Both the position numbers and the translations under genes were made by a program. Positions 1 through 7,246 of a DNA stretch of 12,824 bases are shown piece after piece. Within the stretch, counting starts at the first letter, position 1. Each line of letters starts with the position of its first letter. Origin of the DNA: Thermoplasmata archaeon (GTDB lineage Archaea; Thermoplasmatota; DTKX01; GCA-020343715); the NCBI GenBank assembly GCA_020343715.1, contig CP070808.1, positions 2,167,243-2,180,066 of the forward strand, written 5' to 3'. The notes below the pieces were generated by a model that worked only from the letters and a program-made list of their open reading frames with translations, made no database searches and was not told where the DNA came from.

Positions 1-482
1 CCGAAGGTGTCGCCCCCGTCGTAGGACCGGGCCATATAGATGTCCAGCCCGGTGGTGATGCTGTTGCGGGGGTCATGCCAGACGATGAAGGGGTTACCGT
101 CCCCGTCCACGTCGATGCTCGGGGACATGAAGTCGATGCTGGGCCTTGGCTCGTTCACCCTGATGCTGGGCCCGAAGCTCATCCCCCCGTTGTCGGACCT
201 GGAGTACATGACGTTGAACCTGCCCGCCCGGTTGTCCTGCCAAGTCACGTGGACCCGGCCCAGGTGGTCCATGGCCACGTCGCTGGTGGTCTGGTCGCCC
301 GTGATGGGCGCCGTCGCGTCCGCGTCATCGGAGACATCGGCCCTCCCTGTCACGGGGTCGTGGATATCGGCGGACACGCCTGCGGGAGCGAGGAGGGTGA
401 GCAGCATGAGGCCGGCAACGAGCGGGACGAATACTGCGGTACGCCTGCCGCTACCCTGTAAGTAAGACCTGTCCCCCGCCAT
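1..482 (-). CDS. Secreted Asp-box (BNR) repeat protein, partial (3' end outside window)
   Basis: The frame reads 160 codons from an ATG at 482 to the left edge without a stop, so the C-terminus is missing. Residues 1-38 look like a signal peptide: a basic stretch (RR at 13-14), a hydrophobic core at about 16-32 and an Ala-rich cleavage region near GVSA. Two Asp-boxes of the S-x-D/N-x-G-x-T/S-F type are visible: SDNGGMSF at 96-103 and SYDGGDTF at 153-160. Each is preceded by a strand of the VTWQDNR or IVWHDPR type. This spacing is typical of beta-propeller proteins annotated as BNR-repeat or sialidase-like. Asp-boxes are structural turns and do not by themselves show glycosidase activity. A TATA element lies 39-48 bases upstream. 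No strong Shine-Dalgarno is seen, and a GTG two codons upstream of the ATG is a less likely start. Probably an exported surface protein; substrate unknown. Confidence 0.8.
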   Translation of the reverse strand, partial: MAGDRSYLQGSGRRTAVFVPLVAGLMLLTLLAPAGVSADIHDPVTGRADVSDDADATAPITGDQTTSDVAMDHLGRVHVTWQDNRAGRFNVMYSRSDNGGMSFGPSIRVNEPRPSIDFMSPSIDVDGDGNPFIVWHDPRNSITTGLDIYMARSYDGGDTF

Positions 483-520
483 GATTACCACTACCTAACC
501 GGGCTGGAATTCACTTCCCA

Positions 521-530
521 GGTATATAAT
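521..530 (-). promoter_or_regulatory. TATA box for the Asp-box protein gene
   Basis: On the minus strand the sequence reads ATTATATACC, a good archaeal TATA element in otherwise GC-rich DNA. With the usual distance of about 25 bases, transcription would start near 501, giving a leader of about 20 bases before the ATG at 482. It lies between the end of the upstream gene (553) and this start, so the Asp-box gene probably has its own promoter. Confidence 0.6.
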
Positions 531-551
531 GCCAGCGACGTTCCTCCTGGG

Positions 552-573
552 GTCAGGGTCGATGGGCCCTGAC
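552..573 (-). terminator. Perfect 7-bp inverted repeat over the stop codon of the acidic-tail membrane protein gene
   Basis: GTCAGGG at 552-558 and CCCTGAC at 567-573 are perfect complements around an 8-base loop and include the TGA stop of the gene ending at 553. The hairpin could mark the transcript end before the next promoter at 521-530. No T-tract follows on the minus strand, so it is not a standard archaeal terminator. Part of the symmetry may be forced by the coding sequence. Confidence 0.3.
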
Positions 574-1230
574 GACGACCAGATGATAGCCCACCACCGC
601 CAACGTGTGGTCGTCGGGATCGTCCCCGGGTCCAGGGGCCCTCGTGGTCCCTGGATGCCAAAAGTATAGCTGGTACGCACCGGCCTCGGTCACGAAGAGC
701 TGGACGGTACCGTTGCCCCCCACGGAGCTGGCGTAGACCATCGCGCCCCCGGTCCCGTTGATGCCGTCGGAGGGATGAAGGGGGTGCTGCAACCGGACCT
801 GGATGCCGTCGGGCGGCCCGTGCGCCGAGTAGTCCAGGGTGATGGTGTCCCCCTTCTCCAGGGTCAGGTTGATGGCCGCTGCGTGGTAACCGTAGGCCGT
901 CGGATCCTCCATCCATTGTCCCAGGAGGTTCAAGGTCCCCGTCTCGTCGATGTCGGAGAGGCGGTGCTCCTCGGGGGAGGTGTCCCAGGCCAGGTACCAT
1001 GCCAGGGCAACGACGGTCATCACCACGAACAGGAGGATGGCGGGAACGAGGGCGTTCCTCCATTCGGTCCGGGTGAACGGCGCATCATCCCCTTCGGTGT
1101 CCTGCTCGACAACGTCACCGTCCTCGGCGACGTCGCCGTCGCCCTCCTCCGTGTCGGGCTCATCCCCCGGAAGCTCCTGGGCGCTCACGCTGACGTCATC
1201 GTCGTCGGGCCGGAAAAGGGTATCCCCCAC
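553..1230 (-). CDS. Single-pass membrane protein with acidic cytoplasmic tail and extracellular beta-rich domain
   Basis: A 225-residue protein starting at GTG 1230. No ATG occurs until inside the membrane helix, and a GGTGGAG ribosome site lies 10 bases upstream. Residues 9-51 contain about 20 Asp/Glu and no Lys/Arg. The basic-flanked helix at about 59-81 (NALVPAILLFVVMTVVALAW, preceded by R54 and R57) suggests the tail is inside and residues 83-225 outside. The outer part has alternating beta-type segments, two N-x-T sites in its first 70 residues, and a late segment AGAYQLYFWHP that resembles the final strands of small GOLD/emp24-like or jelly-roll folds; this resemblance is weak. It starts 4 bases after the stop of the metallo-beta-lactamase-fold gene, so the two are probably translated from one transcript. 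I do not recognise a family, and the function is unknown. Confidence 0.75.
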   Translation of the reverse strand: MGDTLFRPDDDDVSVSAQELPGDEPDTEEGDGDVAEDGDVVEQDTEGDDAPFTRTEWRNALVPAILLFVVMTVVALAWYLAWDTSPEEHRLSDIDETGTLNLLGQWMEDPTAYGYHAAAINLTLEKGDTITLDYSAHGPPDGIQVRLQHPLHPSDGINGTGGAMVYASSVGGNGTVQLFVTEAGAYQLYFWHPGTTRAPGPGDDPDDHTLAVVGYHLVVVRAHRP

Positions 1231-1234
1231 AACT

Positions 1235-1996
1235 TCAGATCTCCACCGACTCTGACCTGTCAGGGGCAGTGGTCCGGATGTCCACTTCCCTCCTCACGGG
1301 CTCGGGCACGCGAGCCAGTACGGTCCGCAGCGCCAGTTCCTCGGTGTTGTTCTTCTGGGACAGGTGGCCCAACAGCACCGCACGGGTCCTGGGGCCCATC
1401 AGCGCCCGGAGCGCCACCGCCGACTCGGAGTTGGACAGGTGGCCCTTGGGCCCCCGGATACGCTTCTTCAGGAACTCGGGGTAGGGTCCGGTGCGCAGCA
1501 TGCGCTCGTCGTGGTTGCTCTCCAGGACCATGGCGTCCATGTCCTGGGCGGACTCCACCAGGGCCCAGGGGAACTGGCCGATATCGGTGGCCACCAGCAC
1601 CCTCCTCCCCCCTGCCTCCAGCCTGACCGCCGCCGGCTCGGTGGCGTCGTGGGGGATGGGGACCAGCGTTATCGAGAAGGACCCGTGGTCGAAGGCCTCA
1701 CCAGATCCCATCGGCCGGAGGTCCACGTCTCCCAGGTAGCGGGATGCCGCCCTCACGGTACCGGGGGTGGCGAAGACGGGTAGGCCGTGTCGCCTCGCCA
1801 GGACGCTGACGCCCCTCATGTGGTCCGTGTGCTCGTGGGTGACGACGATGGCCTGAAGGTCCCGAGGGTCGGCGCCCACGGCGGACATCCGACGGGTGAC
1901 CTCCTTGCATGAGAACCCCGCGTCCACCAGCAGGGATGCCCCGTCGGCCTCCACCAGTGTGGCGTTCCCGGAGCTGGAGCTGCCTAGCACTACCAT
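1235..1996 (-). CDS. YycJ/WalJ-like metallo-beta-lactamase-fold hydrolase (possible nuclease)
   Basis: A 253-residue metallo-beta-lactamase-fold protein. It opens with MVVLGSSSSGNATLVE, the usual N-terminus of the YycJ/WalJ family. The metal ligands are visible: HEHTDH at 54-59 (H54, H56, D58, H59), H116 in IPHDA, D138 in ATDIG and H211 in LGHLSQ; NHDE at 161-164 is also typical. Length matches the family (about 250-265). Bacterial members have been described as 5'-3' exonucleases or linked to DNA metabolism; the archaeal role is not established. The frame stays open upstream to 2092, but I chose ATG 1996 because family members begin at this point and because a TATA-like CTTATCTT at 2034-2041 would place the transcript start just upstream. 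The stop is 4 bases from the next gene's GTG, so the membrane protein is probably co-translated. Confidence 0.88.
   Translation of the reverse strand: MVVLGSSSSGNATLVEADGASLLVDAGFSCKEVTRRMSAVGADPRDLQAIVVTHEHTDHMRGVSVLARRHGLPVFATPGTVRAASRYLGDVDLRPMGSGEAFDHGSFSITLVPIPHDATEPAAVRLEAGGRRVLVATDIGQFPWALVESAQDMDAMVLESNHDERMLRTGPYPEFLKKRIRGPKGHLSNSESAVALRALMGPRTRAVLLGHLSQKNNTEELALRTVLARVPEPVRREVDIRTTAPDRSESVEI
1241..1247 (-). promoter_or_regulatory. Ribosome binding site for the acidic-tail membrane protein (supports the GTG start)
   Basis: GGTGGAG on the minus strand, with the GGAG core 10 bases before GTG 1230. It lies inside the last codons of the upstream hydrolase gene, which supports the GTG start and translational coupling. 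Confidence 0.5.
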
Positions 1997-2033
1997 CCTG
2001 AGGTGGGGCACGCCGCGGGCAATGGCATGTCGC

Positions 2034-2041
2034 AAGATAAG
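2034..2041 (-). promoter_or_regulatory. TATA-like element for the metallo-beta-lactamase-fold gene
   Basis: CTTATCTT on the minus strand, preceded by AAGG. A start about 25 bases downstream falls near 2013, leaving a leader of roughly 17 bases before ATG 1996. The element is weaker than the other TATA boxes in the window but has the right distance. Confidence 0.4.
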
Positions 2042-2092
2042 CCTTGGGGCGGGCTGTCCAGAAGGGTCGCGTCTGGGTGGCCGAATGGCCAA

Positions 2093-2102
2093 CCTTTATA
2101 TC
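2093..2102 (+). promoter_or_regulatory. TATA box for the Ig-domain/zinc-ribbon membrane protein
   Basis: CCTTTATATC in GC-rich DNA, a strong archaeal TATA element. The expected transcript start is near 2123, about 43 bases before ATG 2166. It is divergent from the promoter of the metallo-beta-lactamase-fold gene. Confidence 0.65.
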
Positions 2103-2165
2103 CCCCTTAGGCCTTCAAAGCGTTTACCTAATGGGTGGTATGTCCCGCCCTGTTCCGTAATAGAC

Positions 2166-4076
2166 ATGGGGGAAAAGCAGATGAGGCCCGCTGCACGCAA
2201 GGACCCCGCAACCCGTCGCTGGTTGGTGATGGGCGCGCTCGCTCTGTCCATACTCCTGCTCGTCGGCGCCCTGCCGGCGGCGGCGGTGGACACCGACAAG
2301 CCCTACGTTGAGAAGTACACCCCGGCCGATGGTGCCAGCAACGTGGAGATAGACGCCGTGGTCACCCTGGACTTCTCCGAGGACATCCGGTCGTCCAACC
2401 TGGACAGCCACATCACCATCAAGGATGGTAGGGGGTTCCAGGTCGACAAGAGGGTGGACTACAGCAACCTGACGTTCCGGGCCATCGTCACCCCGGAGGA
2501 GCCCCTGAAGTACAGCATGCTCTACGTGGTCTCCGTCTCGTCCTTCATCCAGGACCAGGCAGGAAACCCGCTCCTGGAGCCCATCCAGTGGACCTTCAAC
2601 ACCACGAAGGAGAAGACCCCGCCCCAGATCGTGGACACCAGCCCCAGCGACGGGGCCGACGGCGTCTCCATCAACTCCACCATATCCGTCACCTTCAGCG
2701 AGGAGATGGACGTGGAGTCCCTCCTGACGGGCATCGTGGTGCACGACTCCTTGGAGAACCCCGTCATCGGCAACACCACCCCCGCACTGGACGGCATGTC
2801 CGTCAAATTCGACCCGCTCTTCTCCTACGGCTACGGCCAGCAGTACCACGTGACGGTCCTCCAGACCGTCAAGGACCTGGCAGGCAACAACCTGGCCGCC
2901 GAGCACGGCTTCTCGTTCACCGTCCAGCTGGAACAGATCCCGCCCCGGATGGTGTTGATCGATCCACCGGAGCAGGCCCAGTTCGTCGGCAGGAACACGA
3001 AGATATCTGTGACCTTCTCCGAGCCCATGAACAGCACCTCCCTGGCCAACGCCATCGTGATCAAGGACCCGGGGCTGGAGGTCGTCCCCACCACCCCCCA
3101 GTACAACGCCGACAACTACACCCTGATGGTGAAGCCCGACACGCCGCTGGAGTACCAGACGCTGTACACCATCACCATCTTGCAGTCGGCGCAGGACCTG
3201 GCGGGCAACTTCCTGGACAAGGAGTACCACAGCAGCTTCACCACCGAGAAGCTGCCCCAGCAGCCCCCGCGGATAACCCAGAGGGTCCCCGCCGAGGAGG
3301 AGTTCAACTGGTACGAGGGCATTGCCATCACCTTCAACGTGGACGCCGACGACCCCAACGATGACATCCTGGTCTACGCCTGGGAGGTCAACGGCGACGT
3401 GCGTGAGGGCGAGACCTTCCAGGAGTTCATCTTCTACCCCGAGCCCGGATCCGAGGGCAGGTACATGGTCCGCGTGTCCGTCATGGACGGCATCACCGCC
3501 CCGGTGCAGCACTTCTGGGTCGTGAACGTGGTCCAGTCCGAGCCCCCGACCAACGGCGGCCCCGGAACCGAGGACTTCAACTGGACCTACGTGGGCATCA
3601 TTATCATCATCGTCATCGTCCTGGGCGTGCTCCTATTCGGCTACTGGTCGCTGATGGAGCGCAAGAGGGAGATCCAGGCCCGCACCCGCCGCAGGCTTCG
3701 TCCCCTGTCCTTCAAGAAGAAGGTGGAGACGGAGAAGCCCCCCTCCTACGAGGAGATGTACCTGCGCACCGACAGCGTGTACTCGAAGAAGTCGCCGGAG
3801 TTCAAGCCGGTGGCGGCCCCGGGCGGCGCCAAGGTGAAGGGCAAGGCGGCCAAGGAGGCCGTCGTCCAAGGACCTGTCATGGGCCAGGCGCCCCAGCTGT
3901 TGAAGGCCGACGAGGTGGAGGTCAGGTCCGCGAGGACGGGCCCCTACACCACCGCCGCCCCGGAGCTGAAGAAGACCCGGGCCCCGGGGGCCCTGGTGTG
4001 CCCCAAGTGCGGCCAGAAGGCGATAGAGGCGGCCCACGGTCGGGTGTGGTGCGACACCTGCGGTTTCGTGGAGTAG
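2166..4076 (+). CDS. Membrane-anchored surface protein: three SbsA-type Ig-like domains, PKD-like domain, TM helix, cytoplasmic zinc ribbon
   Basis: A 636-residue protein. Residues 19-40 form a signal peptide core ending in ALPAAA. Three repeats of the Big_5 (SbsA Ig-like) type follow at about 41-148, 150-255 and 258-362. Each has the pattern P-x-(D/E)-G/A, then V-T-F/L-SE-(D/P/E)M, and then QDLAGN or DQAGN near its end. A PKD-like domain occupies about 366-458 (DADDPNDD, then YAWEVNGD). One hydrophobic helix, TYVGIIIIIVIVLGVLLFGY, lies at about 476-495 and is followed by a strongly basic stretch (ERKREIQARTRRR), so the C-terminus is cytoplasmic. The tail ends in a four-Cys zinc ribbon: CPKC at 612-615 and CDTC at 629-632. 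Big_5 domains are structural or adhesive in S-layer and surface proteins. The cytoplasmic zinc ribbon suggests an intracellular protein or nucleic-acid contact, but this is inference. ATG 2181 is an alternative start with a G-rich stretch before it; the longer open frame back to 1896 crosses the promoter and is rejected. Confidence 0.85.
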   Translation: MGEKQMRPAARKDPATRRWLVMGALALSILLLVGALPAAAVDTDKPYVEKYTPADGASNVEIDAVVTLDFSEDIRSSNLDSHITIKDGRGFQVDKRVDYSNLTFRAIVTPEEPLKYSMLYVVSVSSFIQDQAGNPLLEPIQWTFNTTKEKTPPQIVDTSPSDGADGVSINSTISVTFSEEMDVESLLTGIVVHDSLENPVIGNTTPALDGMSVKFDPLFSYGYGQQYHVTVLQTVKDLAGNNLAAEHGFSFTVQLEQIPPRMVLIDPPEQAQFVGRNTKISVTFSEPMNSTSLANAIVIKDPGLEVVPTTPQYNADNYTLMVKPDTPLEYQTLYTITILQSAQDLAGNFLDKEYHSSFTTEKLPQQPPRITQRVPAEEEFNWYEGIAITFNVDADDPNDDILVYAWEVNGDVREGETFQEFIFYPEPGSEGRYMVRVSVMDGITAPVQHFWVVNVVQSEPPTNGGPGTEDFNWTYVGIIIIIVIVLGVLLFGYWSLMERKREIQARTRRRLRPLSFKKKVETEKPPSYEEMYLRTDSVYSKKSPEFKPVAAPGGAKVKGKAAKEAVVQGPVMGQAPQLLKADEVEVRSARTGPYTTAAPELKKTRAPGALVCPKCGQKAIEAAHGRVWCDTCGFVE

Positions 4077-4128
4077 CGACAGGGCCAAGGCTCTGAGTTA
4101 AAAGGATGGTAGCGGTGAGCCCGCGCCC

Positions 4129-4506
4129 TCAGTTCAGGACGTAGCCCTCGTAGGCCTGGTTCTCCTCGGGGTAGAGGTACTGGTCCAGCTCCTCTATGAA
4201 CTCCAGGGGGGCCTGGCCGTTTATGACGGCCTTGATGGTCAGCCTGCCTATCTCGTAGGTGATGGAGACCATCTTCAGCTGGGACAGGTACACGTTCTGC
4301 TTCTTTCCGTCCTCGGTGGGCTCGCGGTCCACCACGGCCAGCAGGCCGTCCTCCTCCAGCTTCTTGATCTTGCGGTAGCACCTGCCCAGGGGGATGTGGA
4401 ACATGTTGGCGATGTCCCGGGCCGATTTGGGCTCCTTGGACGTCACGCTGAGTATCTTCAACCGCGTGGGGTCGTTGAACAGCCCTACCACGAGACCCGT
4501 TAACAT
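4129..4506 (-). CDS. ArsR-like winged-helix transcriptional regulator
   Basis: A 125-residue protein. The N-terminal half fits a winged helix of the ArsR type: LFNDPTRLKILSVTSKEPKS (helix 1-2), ARDIANMFHIPLGRCYRKIK (recognition region) and KLEEDGLLAVVDREPTEDGKK (wing), followed by a strand NVYLSQL. The remaining residues (about 78-125) form a short sensing or dimerisation part of no recognised family. No Cys-based metal site is evident: the only Cys is C43, within the recognition region. It is transcribed from a strong TATA box close to its ATG, so the message would be nearly leaderless. It is convergent with the Ig-domain protein and divergent from the beta-helix surface protein, which makes the 166-base shared region a likely binding site for it. 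The target is unknown. Confidence 0.8.
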   Translation of the reverse strand: MLTGLVVGLFNDPTRLKILSVTSKEPKSARDIANMFHIPLGRCYRKIKKLEEDGLLAVVDREPTEDGKKQNVYLSQLKMVSITYEIGRLTIKAVINGQAPLEFIEELDQYLYPEENQAYEGYVLN

Positions 4507-4537
4507 TAGGCTTACCAGACGATTCGATGATTAACTT

Positions 4538-4550
4538 CGTTTATATACTC
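4538..4550 (-). promoter_or_regulatory. TATA box for the winged-helix regulator gene
   Basis: On the minus strand the sequence reads GAGTATATAAACG, a near-ideal archaeal TATA box. The expected start is near 4519, only about 13 bases before ATG 4506. There is no room for a good Shine-Dalgarno, so initiation is probably leaderless or nearly so. Confidence 0.7.
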
Positions 4551-4618
4551 GCCGGAACAATCCCAGGGGATGATTTTCACCCGAGAGAAAAAACATGCAC
4601 CCAGGGTCGTTCCGTTTC

Positions 4619-4630
4619 ACAAAATATATC
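4619..4630 (+). promoter_or_regulatory. TATA box for the beta-helix surface protein gene
   Basis: ACAAAATATATC places the predicted transcript start near 4651, just before the ribosome site at 4660-4665. It lies about 80 bases from the divergent regulator promoter, so the two could be controlled together. Confidence 0.6.
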
Positions 4631-4659
4631 AACGGGTTAGGGCCTAGCGACGGGTATCT

Positions 4660-4665
4660 GGAGGT
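4660..4665 (+). promoter_or_regulatory. Shine-Dalgarno that sets the start of the beta-helix protein
   Basis: GGAGGT seven bases before ATG 4673. This decides against the earlier in-frame ATG at 4595, which precedes the TATA box. Confidence 0.7.
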
Positions 4666-4672
4666 AGCCCGA

Positions 4673-7075
4673 ATGACCCCCATCCGGTCCATATACCTAC
4701 TCCCCCTGCTGACCCTGTTGGTCGTTCTCACGGCAGGCTACCTCCTCGCGGAGGATTCTGCGGCCGCCACCATAAACGTGGACACCGACTGGGTCGTCGA
4801 TACATCCGAGGACATCAAGTCGGACAACACCTACGTGATGCGTGCGAACCTCACCATCACCGGCTCGGGGCAGATCAGCTTCCGCAGGTGCAAGTTCTCG
4901 TTCATGTCCGAGGACCCTGGGGACTACGGCATCGTCGTACAGCCAGGCGGCTACCTGACCCTCCACACCTGCACCCTCCAGGCGGGCTACCTGAGCCCCT
5001 CGGTGCTGGCGGAGCCCTGGACTTTCCACATCCAGGACTCGGGCCGCCTCTCTCTGCAGGCCAGCACGGTCCTGGACCTGGGCGTGATGGGTGGTTCCGA
5101 GCGGAAGAGGGGGCTGGCCATCGAATCGGACAACGTGATGGTCACCGGCACCCAGTTCGAGGAGTGCAATAGGGGCATCGTCGTCCTGGGTGGAGCCATG
5201 CCCCAGATCATCGGTAACACCTTCCGCGACAACGTGGCGGGCATCGAGGCGAAGGGCTCGAACTTCCTCCTTAAGGACGAGAACACCTTCAAGGAGAACG
5301 TGTACGGCATCCTGCTCCAGGAGGTGACGTCGGCCCGCGTCGCCGCCGGGGACCTCCAGGACAACGCCGACGCCATCCGGTCCGTCACCTCCACCACCAA
5401 GGTGGAGAACGTCACCATCACCGGTCTAGGGAACGCCATCCGGTCCGAGGTGAACTCCAGGATGGTGGTGGAGAACTGCAGTATCCTGGTCCTCCACGAC
5501 AGGGCCATCGCCAACTTCAACTCCAATATCCAGTTCATCAACTGCGAGATGTCCAACTACCAGGGCTTCACCAAGGTGGACTCGACCAGCCACATAACCG
5601 TCAAGCACTCCGTCCATTTCTCCGTACGCTTCGACGGGGCCAACTACCCGGTGGAGGGGGCGGACGTGGAGCTCATCGACAACATGGGCCGTAAGGTCTA
5701 CCAGCAGGTGACGGACTCCGATGGTCTCTCGGCCATCCGCCTCGTGACCGAGTTCGAGCACCACCTGACCCCCCAGTTCGATGCCCACTGGCCCTTCTCG
5801 GCCACCTCCACCTTCGGATTCAACTACGAGGAGATCGAGGACATCCAGCTGACCCCCAACCACGTGGTCGTGGTCACCTTCGTGGACGATGAGCCCCCCG
5901 ACCTGACTGTCCAGCTCCCGGCCGATGGGGCGTTCTACAACACCTCGGAGGTCCAGGTCAAGGGCCGGGTGAAGGACATGAACTCGGGCATCGCCACCTT
6001 CTACATGTTGGTCAACGGAGGCGACAACACCTCCCTCCCCATCCAGGACCCGTGGCAGGCACTGGTCAACCTGCCCGAGGGGCAGGTGACCCTTGACTTC
6101 ATAGCCACCGACCTCCTTGGCAACGAGGCTGTGGTCACCAGGACGGTGACCATCGATGTTACCCCCCCTCAGGTCCTATCCATCGACCCACCACTGGGGA
6201 ACATCACCCGTAAGTACAGCCTTCCGATCACTGGACTCACCGAGGCCGGGACCGTCCTAAGGGTCCAGGGTGACGACTGGGAGGTGGCCCCTGACGGCTC
6301 CTTCTCCGGCTACGTGACCCTGGGCGACGCCGAAGGGGAACAGACCGTCATACTCCGCCTCACCGACGCCGCGGGCAATGTTGGCACCTACGAGTACACC
6401 GTGGTCGTGGACCGGACCGCCCCAGAACTGAAACCAGAGACGAACCCGGACCACAGGGACTTCCCCTTCATCAACGTGAGCGACGTACTGGTGTTCGGGG
6501 ACGCGGAGCCCGGCTCCACCGTCCAAGTCCATATCAACGAGGAGCTGGCCAACGAGACGGTGGCCGACGAGAACGGCAAGTTCTCGATGGTGATCGAACT
6601 GGTACTGGGAGAGAACTACCTCCTCATCGAGGCATGGGACCTGGCGGGCAACCGGAACGCAGTGGAGGTCATCGACTTTCTGTACGACGTGGAAGCCCCC
6701 GAGATCACGCTCCTCGAGCCCGAGGACGGGACGGTGGTCAAGAACAAGGTGACCTCCATCTTCGTGGAGGTGCGCACCGAGCCCGACGCCACCGTGTGGG
6801 TCAACGACGAGACGGAGCAGATCCAGCCTGCCCACGGCGAGGTTGAGTTCCCCGAGGTGGACCTGCCCTTCGTAGGGAACAACACCATCACCATCTACGT
6901 GAGGGACCCTGCGGGAAACCTGGCGACCCTCTCCATCGTGGTGGTGAGACAGGATAAGAAGGACGACAACACCGGGGAGACCGATGGTTTCCCCATGTGG
7001 CTGGTCATCGTCGCCATCATAGCAGTGGTGGTCGCCCTCGTCGTGGTCCAGCGACTCTACCCCCGGTCCAGCTGA
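4673..7075 (+). CDS. Secreted parallel beta-helix protein with Ig-like repeats and C-terminal membrane anchor
   Basis: An 800-residue protein. A signal peptide (MTPIRSIYLLPLLTLLVVL) ends near residue 31. From about 80 to 310 there are short repeated strand-turn units with Asn-rich turns (FEECNRGIVV, NTFRDNVAGIEA, NTFKENVYGILL, VENVTITGLGNAI), typical of the NosD/pectate-lyase-like right-handed beta-helix. A CNA-B or carboxypeptidase-regulatory-like segment follows around 345-375 (DVELIDNMGRKVYQQVTDSD). Four Ig-like domains then start near 406 (PPDLTVQLP), 497 (PPQVLSIDPP), 582 (APELKPE) and 674 (APEITLLEPEDG), with recurrent DLLGNEA, DAAGNVG, DLAGNRN and DPAGNLA turns. A helix at about 775-795 precedes a short basic tail, so the protein is anchored with almost everything outside. 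Such beta-helices often bind or cleave polysaccharide, but no catalytic residues can be assigned. It has its own promoter and is divergent from the winged-helix gene. Confidence 0.85.
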   Translation: MTPIRSIYLLPLLTLLVVLTAGYLLAEDSAAATINVDTDWVVDTSEDIKSDNTYVMRANLTITGSGQISFRRCKFSFMSEDPGDYGIVVQPGGYLTLHTCTLQAGYLSPSVLAEPWTFHIQDSGRLSLQASTVLDLGVMGGSERKRGLAIESDNVMVTGTQFEECNRGIVVLGGAMPQIIGNTFRDNVAGIEAKGSNFLLKDENTFKENVYGILLQEVTSARVAAGDLQDNADAIRSVTSTTKVENVTITGLGNAIRSEVNSRMVVENCSILVLHDRAIANFNSNIQFINCEMSNYQGFTKVDSTSHITVKHSVHFSVRFDGANYPVEGADVELIDNMGRKVYQQVTDSDGLSAIRLVTEFEHHLTPQFDAHWPFSATSTFGFNYEEIEDIQLTPNHVVVVTFVDDEPPDLTVQLPADGAFYNTSEVQVKGRVKDMNSGIATFYMLVNGGDNTSLPIQDPWQALVNLPEGQVTLDFIATDLLGNEAVVTRTVTIDVTPPQVLSIDPPLGNITRKYSLPITGLTEAGTVLRVQGDDWEVAPDGSFSGYVTLGDAEGEQTVILRLTDAAGNVGTYEYTVVVDRTAPELKPETNPDHRDFPFINVSDVLVFGDAEPGSTVQVHINEELANETVADENGKFSMVIELVLGENYLLIEAWDLAGNRNAVEVIDFLYDVEAPEITLLEPEDGTVVKNKVTSIFVEVRTEPDATVWVNDETEQIQPAHGEVEFPEVDLPFVGNNTITIYVRDPAGNLATLSIVVVRQDKKDDNTGETDGFPMWLVIVAIIAVVVALVVVQRLYPRSS

Positions 7076-7117
7076 ATTGTCCCGGTCGACCTGGTTTTCA
7101 CGGCATGACTGGCTCCT

Positions 7118-7133
7118 CAAAACCTATAAATAC
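7118..7133 (+). promoter_or_regulatory. BRE/TATA promoter of ftsZ
   Basis: CAAAACCTATAAATAC contains an A-rich BRE-like stretch followed by TATAAATA. The expected transcript start is around 7151-7156, which leaves a leader of about 105 bases before the TTG at 7260. A second TATA-like ATATAT at 7144-7149 could give a start near 7171. Confidence 0.65.
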
Positions 7134-7147
7134 GAATCTTGGCATAT

Positions 7148-7234
7148 ATGGCCTGGATGGGGATGCACTCGGCCCTTGCCGACATCCGTCGAAGCGGAGG
7201 CTTTGCCCTTCGCCTTGTCCATCGGATGCGCTGA
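7148..7234 (+). other. Possible 28-codon leader ORF upstream of ftsZ
   Basis: ATG 7148 opens 28 codons ending at TGA 7232-7234, 25 bases before the ftsZ start. In-frame ATGs also occur at 7157 and 7163. The predicted transcript start (about 7151-7156) is close enough to ATG 7157 for leaderless translation. The peptide would be short and basic near its end (IRRSGG, then RLVHRMR). No Shine-Dalgarno is seen, and it may be chance. Confidence 0.2.
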
Positions 7235-7246
7235 CCCCCACTGCCA

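Noticed and set aside
1997..2092. 32-codon upstream extension of the metallo-beta-lactamase-fold protein
   Set aside because: Family members begin at the MVVLGSSSSGN segment, and the extension overlaps the predicted promoter.
1896..2165. 90-codon upstream extension of the Ig-domain protein
   Set aside because: It crosses the TATA box and overlaps the hydrolase gene; the signal peptide starts after 2166.
2124..3512. 462-codon open frame on the minus strand opposite the Ig-domain gene
   Set aside because: Val/Gly/Leu/His-rich protein typical of antisense frames in GC-rich genes; no start signal or recognisable domain. The same applies to the other long opposite-strand frames.
3736..3750. PPSY motif in the cytoplasmic tail of the Ig-domain protein, similar to WW-binding PPxY
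   Set aside because: A four-residue match in a Pro/Lys-rich linker is likely chance, and WW domains are not expected in this type of organism.
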